This document shows, in pieces, positions 55,723-64,000 of a DNA stretch of 64,000 nt. The stretch comes from Euclidia mi. Its lineage: Eukaryota; Arthropoda; Insecta; Lepidoptera; Erebidae. The notes under the pieces were generated by a model. That model ran no database searches and was not told where the DNA came from. It worked only from the letters and a program-made list of their open reading frames with translations. The stretch's first letter is position 1, and every line of letters starts with the position of its first letter. The position numbers and the translations under genes are program-made. The stretch covers positions 15,431,552-15,495,551 of the forward strand of contig OX123186.2 in assembly GCA_944739405.2 (NCBI GenBank), in the 5' to 3' direction.

Positions 55723-58016
55723 TTATTTGACCACAGTCAGCAGTTCTTCGGTCTGATCATATTTCAATGTTTGTAAATACTGATAGACGCATTGTTTCGA
55801 TCTTACATAACTTAGGTCATAAATAGATGTTTCTTTGTTTATTTTGTTATAAAGATAGGGACCCAGAAATGTAAAAAATCTATGAGTAAAGACAAACTTT
55901 GATTCAGAGCTTGAACTACAGACAATATCTTTCCGTCTCTTGGTGTTAGTAAGGTTGGCGTTGTACGTTAGCGCAGTGTGCTGTTTTAGTACAGTGTACA
56001 ATATAAACAGTTGACGAACCGTTAGCACTTTGCATGATTCATACAGAAGGCTTGTAGAAAATCGGTAAGGTCGGCGGGTGGCCACTTTAAGAAGGGCTCT
56101 TTGCGCTCGCTCTATAGAGAGCATTAAAGATTTTCCTATACCTCCCCACGAGGTAATGCAGTATTCGATTATGGACTGACACAATATGCCTTGTACATCT
56201 GTATAATGAGGTTATGGTCTAAAATAAAGCGAAGTTTTTTAAATACAAATAATAGTTTTCGTAGCCTAGACGTTAAAGCGGCGATATGTTGTTTATAGGA
56301 AAGGGTTTCGTCCAATATAACCCCTAAATACTTAATATTAGTAGTGCTATTAATTTCCGGACAGGTGCAAATGTTGTTTGATTTAAGATAACAGTTATGT
56401 GCATATAAGTGAAAAGAATTGTTATGTGCTTGGGGGTTACGCATACAAAATTGAACGAATTTAGTCTTATCAGTATTTAAGGTTAGTAGATTATGTTTAA
56501 GCCAGTTATTTACTACGTTAAACCCTTGTTGTGCATACTTCTGAGCTTCCGTAATGGTGTTTGCTGAGAAAATAAGCGCAGTGTCGTCAGCATACGTAAC
56601 AATAGTGCCATGATGTAGGTTTAGGTTGCAGAGATCATTTATATACACTAGAATGAGTGTTTCTCCGAGCACACTTCCTTGAGGGATGCCGAACTGGGGT
56701 AATAGTTATTCGGAACTGATGACGTTGTCTATTTTGACACATTGATACCTATCCCGTATGTAGTCTTTAAACAGTTTTAACTGTGTGCATCTTATTCCTA
56801 AGGCCTCCAATTCGTTAAGAAGCAGTGGGATTGATACAGTGTCAAATGCTTTTGCCAGGTCTAGAAAGATGCCAATCACATGTTGACTTTGCCCAAGTTC
56901 CTCGGAAATATAATTACTCAAGGTGTGTACTGCATCTGCTGCAGATAACTTTGATCTGAAGCCGAATTGCTTGTGGGAGAAGAGGGAGTTATTTCGAAGA
57001 TATGAAACTAATCTATTGTTTATAATTTTCTTGAGTACTTTAGTAGTACGGTAGTAGTGAGATTGGCCTGTAATTAGTTACCAGATCCTTTTGCCCTGAT
57101 TTGTGTATGGGAATTACTACTGCTTTTTTGAGGCATTTGGGGAAGATTCCTTCGGACAGGCAAATTCGAAAAATGTGAGTTAATCAGTATGTGCCAATAC
57201 CGTCCCACCCTGCTGCTGAGCTATGTCTTAGTGATAGGATAATTTGTTCTACTTCACATTCATCTGGTTCTAGTAAAGCAAACGTCGTACCACTTCTATT
57301 ATATGTCGGAACGATAGAAGTTGAATTTTTTGGATTATTGTTACATGTGCTTTGAATTTGTTCAGCCAAATTTACACCAATGTTAGCAAAAAAACTATTG
57401 ACTTTATCAGCGGAAGATTGTGGGGTACGATCTGTATATAATAAACTTGAAAATGTCGAAGCAAAATAACTGCGATATTTTATACGATCTGTATAAAATA
57501 TCGCAGTTATTTTGCTTCAACATATATGTAACAGACTTAACGTACTTCCACAATCGCTTAGTGTTATTTCCGGCTTCTGATATTTGAGATTTGTCATACT
57601 CGATTTTTGTTCTTCTTAGGATACTATTGCAGAAGTTTCTATATCGTTTATAGATTGTTTGTAGCGTTAAATTATTTAGGTTTTGCTTAGCTCTTTTATG
57701 TAGTCTATCACGGTGCCGAATGCACTTAATAAGGCTTGGTGTTATCCACGGTTTAATATTATAATTTTTGTCACTCAAATTAATAAAATTTGTGTTTCTT
57801 AAAATAGCTGTTTGTATGTTGCTAATAACATAAGATATAGAAGTGGTAGAATCGGCAGAATTATAAACTGGGCCAAAGTCAATATTGCATAAATCACGTT
57901 CTAGGTTAGTCATATTAAGTTTTGACCTTTGTCGCGGACGCGAATGATGCTTAGAATGCATTAATTCAAGCGTAAACAAAATCGCGCAATGATCTGTTAT
58001 TGTTGAGTTAGTAACA
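55723..58016 (-). pseudogene. Jockey/CR1-like LINE polyprotein relic
   Basis: From the endonuclease end (TDHCAIL) through a linker (KPWITPSLIKCIRHRDRLHK) to RT: AGWDGIGTY, CLSEGIFPKCLKKAVVIPI, NYRPISLL, VIGIFLDLAKAFDTV (catalytic Asp), FGIPQGSVLG, TYADDTALIFSA (catalytic YADD), STTNIKYLGVILDETLSYK, and a C-terminal region ending TEELLTVVK. Defects: a foldback inserted in the linker at 57458-57518, a TGA with a short deletion near 57180, a frameshift near 57020, a TAA near 56700, and a frameshift near 56175. RT would prime on chromosomal DNA. Confidence 0.85.
57458..57518. repeat. Perfect 28-bp inverted repeat inside the LINE gene
   Basis: Arms 57458-57485 and 57491-57518 are exact complements around GATCT. 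TACGATCTGTATA also occurs just outside the left arm at 57426. Confidence 0.9.
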
Positions 58017-58023
58017 AGTGTTA

Positions 58024-59781
58024 AATACTACTACGCGTTTAACCTTAGAAATGCCATAATCGTTGTGTTGAATTGTTGATATTGCCATCACATCGTACCG
58101 AGTGTTGTGGGTTCGATTTCTACACGAGAAACTGAGTTGGTAGACTAATCGAATAGTACATACTAAGTTCATAGTGCAGACTGTGCAGATCTATTGCGGC
58201 CGACCGTGCTAATTTTGTGTAGCACAGCTTGTAGCTTTTATTTTTTTAGTAGGCGTGTGAACTGCAGTACTGTTTAGACTTGTGCGGTTGGTTGGTTAGT
58301 GTAACTTGACCATAGCCGAAAGATATTGCTAGCGCCATTATTTTATCTACTCGTAGTGTTGATAATACCTAACGGTTTTCGTTAAAACGTAATCATAGCC
58401 TATCGTTATAGTTCTGAATTACAGACGATCTCGGTGTTGCAATTATACCTGCTTATTATTGTGCGTAAATGTTTAACACGTTGATAGATGGCACTATTAA
58501 AAATGTTTCTTACTCGTGATTATTAGATGGCACCACTAGTAAAATTAAATTCGATTTTAAGATTTACGAGTAAAAATTACCTGCTGTGTGTTTTTAAAAT
58601 TTATGTGATACGCGGGGAATGTTTCCCAAGTGCCCCCAATTTCTCTAGCTAATTCCAAGTTATGTTTAGGACGTTTCGGAGTGATACAGTAAACGGAAGA
58701 TACCTTAAGTACAAGGTTTCTGGTAGCTGTTAAACTCGATTTATCAAGTGATTGAGTTATCATCGTGGTGCGTTATGATAATCATTTTCAGCGATTTATT
58801 TTTCATTGCAGGTAGATCCAGGTTAGTGATCGTTAGTGATGATTGTATACATAACCTTATTCCCATTAAGATGGGTACTTTGTTAGTCGTTGTTGTGATA
58901 ATCTTGTGGTACCCTCGTTTCCATTGGTGCAGATTGGCAGGAACTAAATAGCTGTCGGTGCGTCGACAAGCTTTTATTAGGCATAGTTTCCCGTAGTGTG
59001 GTGTCATAGTGTCAAAGGCATTGTCCATTGCTTTGAACGCGAAAAGTCCTTTGCTGATCGCTAATGAGTAGGTTAGGACAAGTTTCGTATTTAGACTAGC
59101 CATGACGAAATTGAGGTAGAACAAAGTAGTTCTGATATTGAAGAAAGTGTTTAAGTTTACATTATCTTTTTCTTTTCTAATGTACAATAAAGAGTTTTAA
59201 GCTAATCTAATCTAATCTGATTATGATCGGACCGTACCAGAGGCTGTTGTGTAGCCATAGCTCGGTAGAAATCGGCGTCTACTAACAGTAGTTCGTGAGT
59301 ACGCGGTAGGCAGTCAGCTTTGCGGAGATAGGGTTGCAGTGGAAACCATAGAGTCCTGGAGAGACTTGGCGTTCCCATGTGGGGTTCGCAGAAAGTAAAG
59401 GAGAGTAACTGGAAGTTACTGGGCTATGCGTAGCCATGATCACATGTAGAGCTTAAATGTTTTGGTTTACTTGGTTTGAAATAGTATCTTGAGAGATACC
59501 GCGATAGTGAAATGTCAGTTTTATTTGAGTTTCCTAGTTATTGATTTTGATACTGAAACTTTGTAGTGGAGCAATAGTTTTGATATTAATTACTTTCTTT
59601 GTTTTGATGGTTGGTAATGTAGTTCGCTAATTTATTTGAAATAAAATGAGGATTTTGTTAGTTTCATTGAGCTTCGTAAATAAGCTGCCCACAAACTGAA
59701 ACTTTCTAGTTTAGGACAGGAATGACTGAACAATGTGGTACTGTGTGATGAATATTGTTTCAGAATAACACACAGGGACGT
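58024..59781 (+). other. e2 non-coding interior, right of the LINE
   Basis: Follows e1 11055-13690 in order, with blocks such as CTACGCGTTTAACCTTAGAA, GAGTGTTGTGGGTTCGATTT, AAAATTACCTGCTGTGTG and TTGAGTTATCATCGTGGTGC. No coding frame. Confidence 0.7.
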
Positions 59782-59905
59782 GTGGCCAGTACGGCTTGGT
59801 GGCCAGCGTGGCTTGGTGACCAGCGTAGCCTGTGTGGCGCGCGGGCCGTATGTGGCGCGCGGCCTGTGTGTGGCGAGTGACCCATGTGGCGCGTGGCATG
59901 TGTGA
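59782..59905 (+). repeat. Short GC-rich repeat in e2
   Basis: About three units of the 18-bp GGCTTGGTGGCCAGCGT type, then GTGTGGCGCG-type repeats. Same position as the 13-copy array of e1. Confidence 0.8.
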
Positions 59906-60079
59906 GTAGATGTATTTCTACAATATTGTTGTGTTCCGTCATGTTTAGGTGATAATGAAGAGTGTTTGTAGCACTGATGTTTGTAATAATCATTAAAAAA
60001 GTATTATCTATCTGTTAGAAAGGCCGTATTGGTATGTATGTTCCATTATCAGCCGAAAATGACGAAGAGTGCTTATGTG

Positions 60080-60500
60080 TGCCATCGCTAGAGGCGATGA
60101 TGATTATGATGTGTTCCCGCTACTCTGGGAGTAGTGGATGACTGAGTTTGCCATCGCCAAGGGTGATGATGATTATGATGTGTTCCCGCTACTCTGGGAA
60201 TAGTGGATGACTGAGTGTGCCATCGCCAAGGGCGATGATGATTGTGATGTGTTCCCGCTGCTCTGTGAGTAGTGGATGACTGAGTGTTCCATCGCCAAGG
60301 GCGATGATGATTGTAATGTGTTCCCGCTACTCTGGGAGTAGTGGATGACTAGTATAGTGTCCCATCGCTAAAGGTGATGATGATTGTGATTGTGTTCCTG
60401 ATACTCTGGGAGTAGTGGATGAGTGGTATAGTGTGCCATCGCCAGAAGCGATGATGATTTATGTTGTGTCCCTGCTACTTTAAAATGTAGTGGATGCAAT
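60080..60500 (+). repeat. e2 hairpin-module array, 69-bp unit, six copies
   Basis: CCATCGC begins each unit at about 60082, 60151, 60220, 60289, 60362 and 60436. Each unit holds two hairpins: CATCGCC-AAG-GGCGATG and CCGCTACTC-TGG-GAGTAGTGG. Copy differences such as GGTGATG or CGCTGCTC keep pairing through G-U. Different sequence from the e1 array but the same kind of structure and position. Confidence 0.85.
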
Positions 60501-60822
60501 CATCCACTTACAATCTCAATAGATTGTAAGCACTGTTTCAATGAAACTAAATGTCAGTTTGTTTTGTGACTTGTACAATGACTAAGATCTGTTATTATTC
60601 TTAGAAATCTGCGGTATCGCACCTTGTGATTCATTGTTAGTGCCCTTACTGTAAACAATTTGGATTGAAGTTAGTGTGTTGAAATTCGAGATCTGTTTTA
60701 CTCGAATCCTAATGAATATGGAACAATGTAGGTTAGGCATGGCCGAGCAGAACAGTGTCTACTTCTGTGACTTTTGTCTTGCAGATAAGTCACTTGCGGA
60801 CAAGTGACCAGCAGGATGGCCG
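60501..60822 (+). other. e2 interior before the 3' LTR
   Basis: No gene. It contains a CAATCTATTGAGATTG-type small inverted repeat near 60510-60525 and AGTCACTTGCGGACAAGTGA near 60788. Ends GGATGGCCG at the LTR. Confidence 0.5.
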
Positions 60823-61205
60823 TGTCGGAGAAAGGTGTGAGTTGGACAGATAAAATACGTTTACGGAAGTTGATTTGGTTAATTGTTAGTGAGGAAACGC
60901 CAGGTTTAGTACCTGGGTGAAATCCTAGATGGCGTGACTAACACGTAATAGTGTTAGTATTATTTTAAATTTTCGTTTTCTATCCATCTACATCGGGTTA
61001 ATTAATGGTGTATTCGTTCACTTTTTTTAAATTTTCGTTTTCTATCCATCTACATCGGGTTAATTAATGGTGTATTCGTTCACTTTTACTTAAAATCAAT
61101 AAAGGGGCGTATCAACTACCGTGTCGAGTTATTTTTCCATGTCTGCGGCCACACAAAATGGAAGACGACCACGATTCTGGAGAAAGGCATGAGGCCTCGC
61201 CCTCA
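60823..61205 (+). repeat. e2 3' LTR, rearranged
   Basis: 383 bp. Compared with the 5' LTR it lacks about 110 bp after TATTATTTTAAATT, and it has a block of about 60 bp containing CCATCTACATCGGGTTAATT twice in tandem (60973 and 61032). Confidence 0.85.
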
Positions 61206-61209
61206 TATA

Positions 61210-61345
61210 CATTAACTTTCCTCAGAAATCACACTACCTATTGGTGAAAACCGTGCAAAAATCCTTTCGGTAGGTTTTGTATTAGCCACGTTCAAACAGA
61301 CAGACACGACGAAAAGGGGACTTTATTTTATAATAAGTATAGCTA
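61210..61345 (+). repeat. Dispersed lepidopteran-type short repeat
   Basis: GGTGAAAACCGTGCAAAAAT, GTTCAAACAGACAGACACG and GGGGACTTTATTTTATAATA resemble 16805-16980 in kind. Confidence 0.45.
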
Positions 61346-61810
61346 CCACGCAGTCAAGTGGGCCAAGCTCCCCTAACAAGGACAAAATAATAAAAAGCCT
61401 AAAAAAATATTCGCAGACAAACTTATGCCTCGGGCCATCAAGTCAAGAAATACTTATCTACCAGCAACACTGTCAGTACACATAAAACATTCCCTTCAAT
61501 TTACTTTTACTCTCTCAGAGATGATAAACCGTTGTTTTGCACGTAAACAAATATCCGGGCTATTTGTTATATTTGATTAATGTTTTGTTTATCTAACCAC
61601 TTGATTGTCATACTTCAAGATAGCACCGTGAGGGAAAACGTTTTGTTTACGGGTGTATGTAATCAATATCGCTTCTTAGGTTTGAATTGCGACTAACACG
61701 CGTAGAGGTCGATACTGACTTGATTGTCGTTACGGGGAGTTAGTATCTTCAAATAAATCGATAATCCCCTAAAAAACAATACTTGTGAAAAAGTCTCACA
61801 ACTCAGTTCT
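61346..61810. other. No feature recognised
   Basis: No gene or repeat supported. Confidence 0.4.
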
Positions 61811-61928
61811 TCTATCGTGAAAAGTTGTGAGATCCATGTGATACCAAGTCGGTCAATCTATTCATTTAAAACCGACTTATTAATAACCGACTTGGTATCA
61901 CATGGCTCTCACAACTTTTTACGATAGA
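61811..61928. repeat. Foldback of 43-bp arms
   Basis: Arms 61811-61853 and 61886-61928 pair with two mismatches around 32 nt. The loop contains an extra ACCGACTT. It may be a small foldback element; no TSD found. Confidence 0.85.
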
Positions 61929-62649
61929 TAACCCGAAGCAAAGTGGAAGCAATGAGACGCCAAACTGCAATTTATGGATCACGCAAACCGTTGACTCCGT
62001 TAAGCCGCATCCTCTGGCTTCCGTGATGTGTGTCTATTTGCAGGAAAACTCCTTGAGAAAGACAAAAATGAAAGAGACTCATTTATTTCGTTTATGTTTA
62101 TGAAACGTCTTGCAATTAACTTTACTAAATATATACCATATCCACTTTAAACAAATTGAAATCAAGACACTGTTTTATAATTAGATATACCTAGTTATTA
62201 CCTACTAAAGGTTATTTAACTTTTTCATGTAAATGCGTTTGTGTTTGCGTCTGTGACCCAATCTAAATTTTCAAGTTATTTAAACTCCTTAAATGATTAT
62301 TTAGTTCTTATAAAAAAAAACACTGTAATATGAGTTTCTTATAAAAATATTATCAAGTTATAATATTTTATTTTCTAATTACTAAGTTTATTTTATTTTA
62401 TTCGTAAAACAGACGGTTACCTCCATAACAACACCTTAGAACCATTTACATTTTATAAAGTCATCCTTAAATATGATTTCAAAGGTTAAAGTCAAATTAG
62501 ATCATTTTTGTCAGCCTGGCTGTCTATCTATGACAAGACAAGACCTCTATGTTTCTCTAATACCTGAAGATATCAAGTTGGACACCGATATCTATGGAGT
62601 GACCAAATACTGTAAAAAGACCAATCTTCTAATACATCTCAATAATGGG
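61929..62649. other. No feature recognised
   Basis: AT-rich; the frame at 62473-62793 runs into SINE-D and shows no motif. Confidence 0.4.
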
Positions 62650-62825
62650 ATACAATACATATGCTGGAGGCCCCATTCCTTTTCCATCCCGCTCCTCCAC
62701 TTTTCCGATCCCAAAGGTCGGCAAAGCACTTGTGAGGTTGTGACTCCTCAGAGGTTGTGGGTGTCCATAAGTGGCGTCAATCGCTTACCATGAGGCGACC
62801 CGACTTCTATGTCAAAAAAAAGACA
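62650..62825 (+). mobile_element. SINE-D, 5'-truncated
   Basis: AAAGGTCGGCAAAGCACTTG, GTGGGTGTCCATAAGTGGCG and CGCTTACCATGAGGCGACCC correspond to the SINE-D 3' half, ending in an A-run. Confidence 0.75.
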
Positions 62826-62984
62826 TTAAAAATACTTGCAAAAACAAACTCCAATTTATTTTTTATTGGGCCACCACATGGTTTTCATGGGTTCCCACCA
62901 ACAACTTAGGGTCCCAAGCCAACCTCACCTGCAAGTGGTGCACCTGCCGATCAACGGACGAGGCTCTGGCAAACAAAATATCCC

Positions 62985-63095
62985 GATAAGCGGCAATAGG
63001 CTCGCCACCTATTACGTGGAATCAAAACACTGGCGAAAGGTGGGCCTACCCCTTCGGGGAAACAGGCGTGAGTCTATTTATGTATGTATGTTTTT
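62985..63095 (+). mobile_element. SINE-A, 5'-truncated
   Basis: GGCAATAGGCTCGCCACCTA to CCCCTTCGGGGAAACAGGCG then TATGTATGTATG. Confidence 0.85.
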
Positions 63096-63734
63096 CATGT
63101 AGGTACAGATATATAAAAACGTAATACTGTAGCCATTATTTAACAATATTCTGGTGGATGTTCTCGATGGAACGCACCAATTTTTTTTCTTCTTTTTTAG
63201 TGTACTAAATAAAAGTCAATCTAATACGCTCCGATAGTTGTTACGTGATGTGAATGTAAACGGTCTAGTAGTTTCTGTAACCAGCCGTGTTAAAAAAGTT
63301 AATTAACTGACCTATGCCCTTTTTCCATTGGGTGGCGAGAAAGAAAGAAGTATTTGAAACGTTTCTATATCAATGAAGTTACGTAGTCCTAATTGACTAA
63401 AAATCCTTAGATAAAAAGAAATAAAAGTATTTGAAATTAGAAACTTACTAAAAATTTTAAGCAAAGTTGTAACTTTCTTTATTTTCTTGTTTTACTTTAT
63501 GCGACGAGGCAGATAGTTGTTTCTGTCTTTCTGACGCTGCCGGATTAAATACTTTGCTAAGATAAAGAAGAAAAATAAAAACACTAGAAATGTGCAGTCT
63601 CATTATAGGTTCGAATTTACACATTTATCTACTGAAAAATCTGGTTTCAGAGATATATTTATTAGACTTCACCCGCAGCTCCACCCGCATGGAAATCGCC
63701 TACCTTGACATGTTTTATCGCAGGAAAATGCTTA
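63096..63734. other. No feature recognised
   Basis: AT-rich, no gene. Confidence 0.4.
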
Positions 63735-63845
63735 TAGCAGTAAAGCCTGGCAGGAATTTATCCACGATAGGGAAAGATGGAGGGATCCCGTGTCGGAGGC
63801 CAACACTCCCTTTGGGTCGCTGCGCCATCACGAATGAATGAACAA
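63735..63845 (+). pseudogene. Possible LINE C-terminal fragment
   Basis: The frame EFIHDRERWRDPVSEANTPF then GSLRHHE stop resembles the C-terminal DR--W end of LINE proteins and is followed by ATGAATGAA. Very short; could be chance. Confidence 0.4.
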
Positions 63846-64000
63846 AACATTACACTTTCAAGCTCCCCAATTATCTCTACTCACTATCATACCATAACAT
63901 CACTCCGTTGCGATGTGACGGAATAATAAACAAACAAACACACTTTCACATTTATTTTATAGTATTAGTATGGTTGGTCACATTATAACTTTGGGAAGTT
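63846..64000. other. No feature recognised
   Basis: AT-rich window end. Confidence 0.4.

Larger units (their letters stand above)
54957..58023 (-). mobile_element. Jockey/CR1-like LINE, 5'-truncated, inside e2
   Basis: Flanked by AATACTA at 54950-54956 and 58024-58030; the e1 sequence shows the uninterrupted order. The 3' end is at the left with an ATT-rich tail. The copy begins at the right within the end of the endonuclease (TDH of NSTITDHCAIL at about 58000), so most of the endonuclease was not copied. The tail holds a SINE-B. Confidence 0.85.
54022..61205 (+). mobile_element. LTR element e2, non-autonomous, split by a LINE
   Basis: LTRs 54022-54465 and 60823-61205, flanked by TATA at 54018-54021 and 61206-61209. 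Without the 3.07-kb LINE/SINE insert the element is about 4.1 kb. It starts TGTCGGAG like e1, has TCAGAATTGGGAT after the 5' LTR (e1 TCAGAAGTGGGAT), shares non-coding blocks with e1 and carries the same broken gag relic. The two LTRs differ by a deletion and a duplication. It has no pol. A 69-bp hairpin array stands where e1 has its own array. Confidence 0.85.

Noticed and set aside
62473..62793. 106-codon frame as a host gene
   Set aside because: Its second half is SINE-D sequence and the first half has no motif.

Overview
The window looks like a repeat-dense, gene-poor stretch of a lepidopteran (moth or butterfly) nuclear genome. The evidence is the repeat types: tRNA-headed SINEs ending in a CCCCTTCGGGG stem-loop and an ATGT tail, an RTE-like LINE with the same tail, a Penelope-like element, a Ty3/Gypsy element, and AT-rich filler between them. 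I found no convincing host protein-coding exon, tRNA gene or complete rRNA gene. Every coding stretch I can assign belongs to a transposable element, and every one except the small SINEs is broken.

Layout. 0.8-1.3 kb: C-terminal relic of a MULE transposase, followed by a decayed tandem repeat. 2.7-3.0 kb: SINE-B with a 12-bp target-site duplication (TSD). 4.2-6.6 kb: two direct repeats of about 600 bp enclosing a 62-bp minisatellite of about 13 copies. 7.4-8.1 kb: a SINE-A dimer flanked by one TSD. 10.29-15.93 kb: LTR element e1, no intact protein, GC-rich 18-bp minisatellite and an array of hairpin modules. 16-30 kb: sparse SINE and LINE fragments. 30.06-37.09 kb: complete-length Ty3/Gypsy element on the minus strand, inserted into a locally duplicated sequence whose empty copy survives at 37.5 kb. 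38-45 kb: SINEs and foldbacks. 45.12-48.43 kb: almost full-length RTE-like LINE. 48.67-53.19 kb: head-to-head Penelope-like dimer containing a second LINE. 54.02-61.21 kb: LTR element e2, a relative of e1, split by a Jockey/CR1-like LINE that itself contains a SINE-B. 61.2-64 kb: foldback, SINE-D and SINE-A fragments.

How the parts relate. SINE-A carries the 3' end of the RTE-like LINE, so that LINE family is its likely reverse-transcriptase donor. e1 and e2 share the LTR start TGTCGGAG, a common post-LTR sequence, and a gag relic that begins inside the LTR and carries the same internal TGA. They therefore seem to be branches of one non-autonomous family that multiplied after losing coding capacity. 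In the same slot upstream of the 3' LTR, each carries a different tandem array of short hairpins, which is the most unusual feature here.

Limits: all family names come from motifs read by eye. No database search, folding program or alignment was run; TSDs and repeat periods were counted by hand. SINE-A to SINE-D and repeat-E are labels used only in this annotation.
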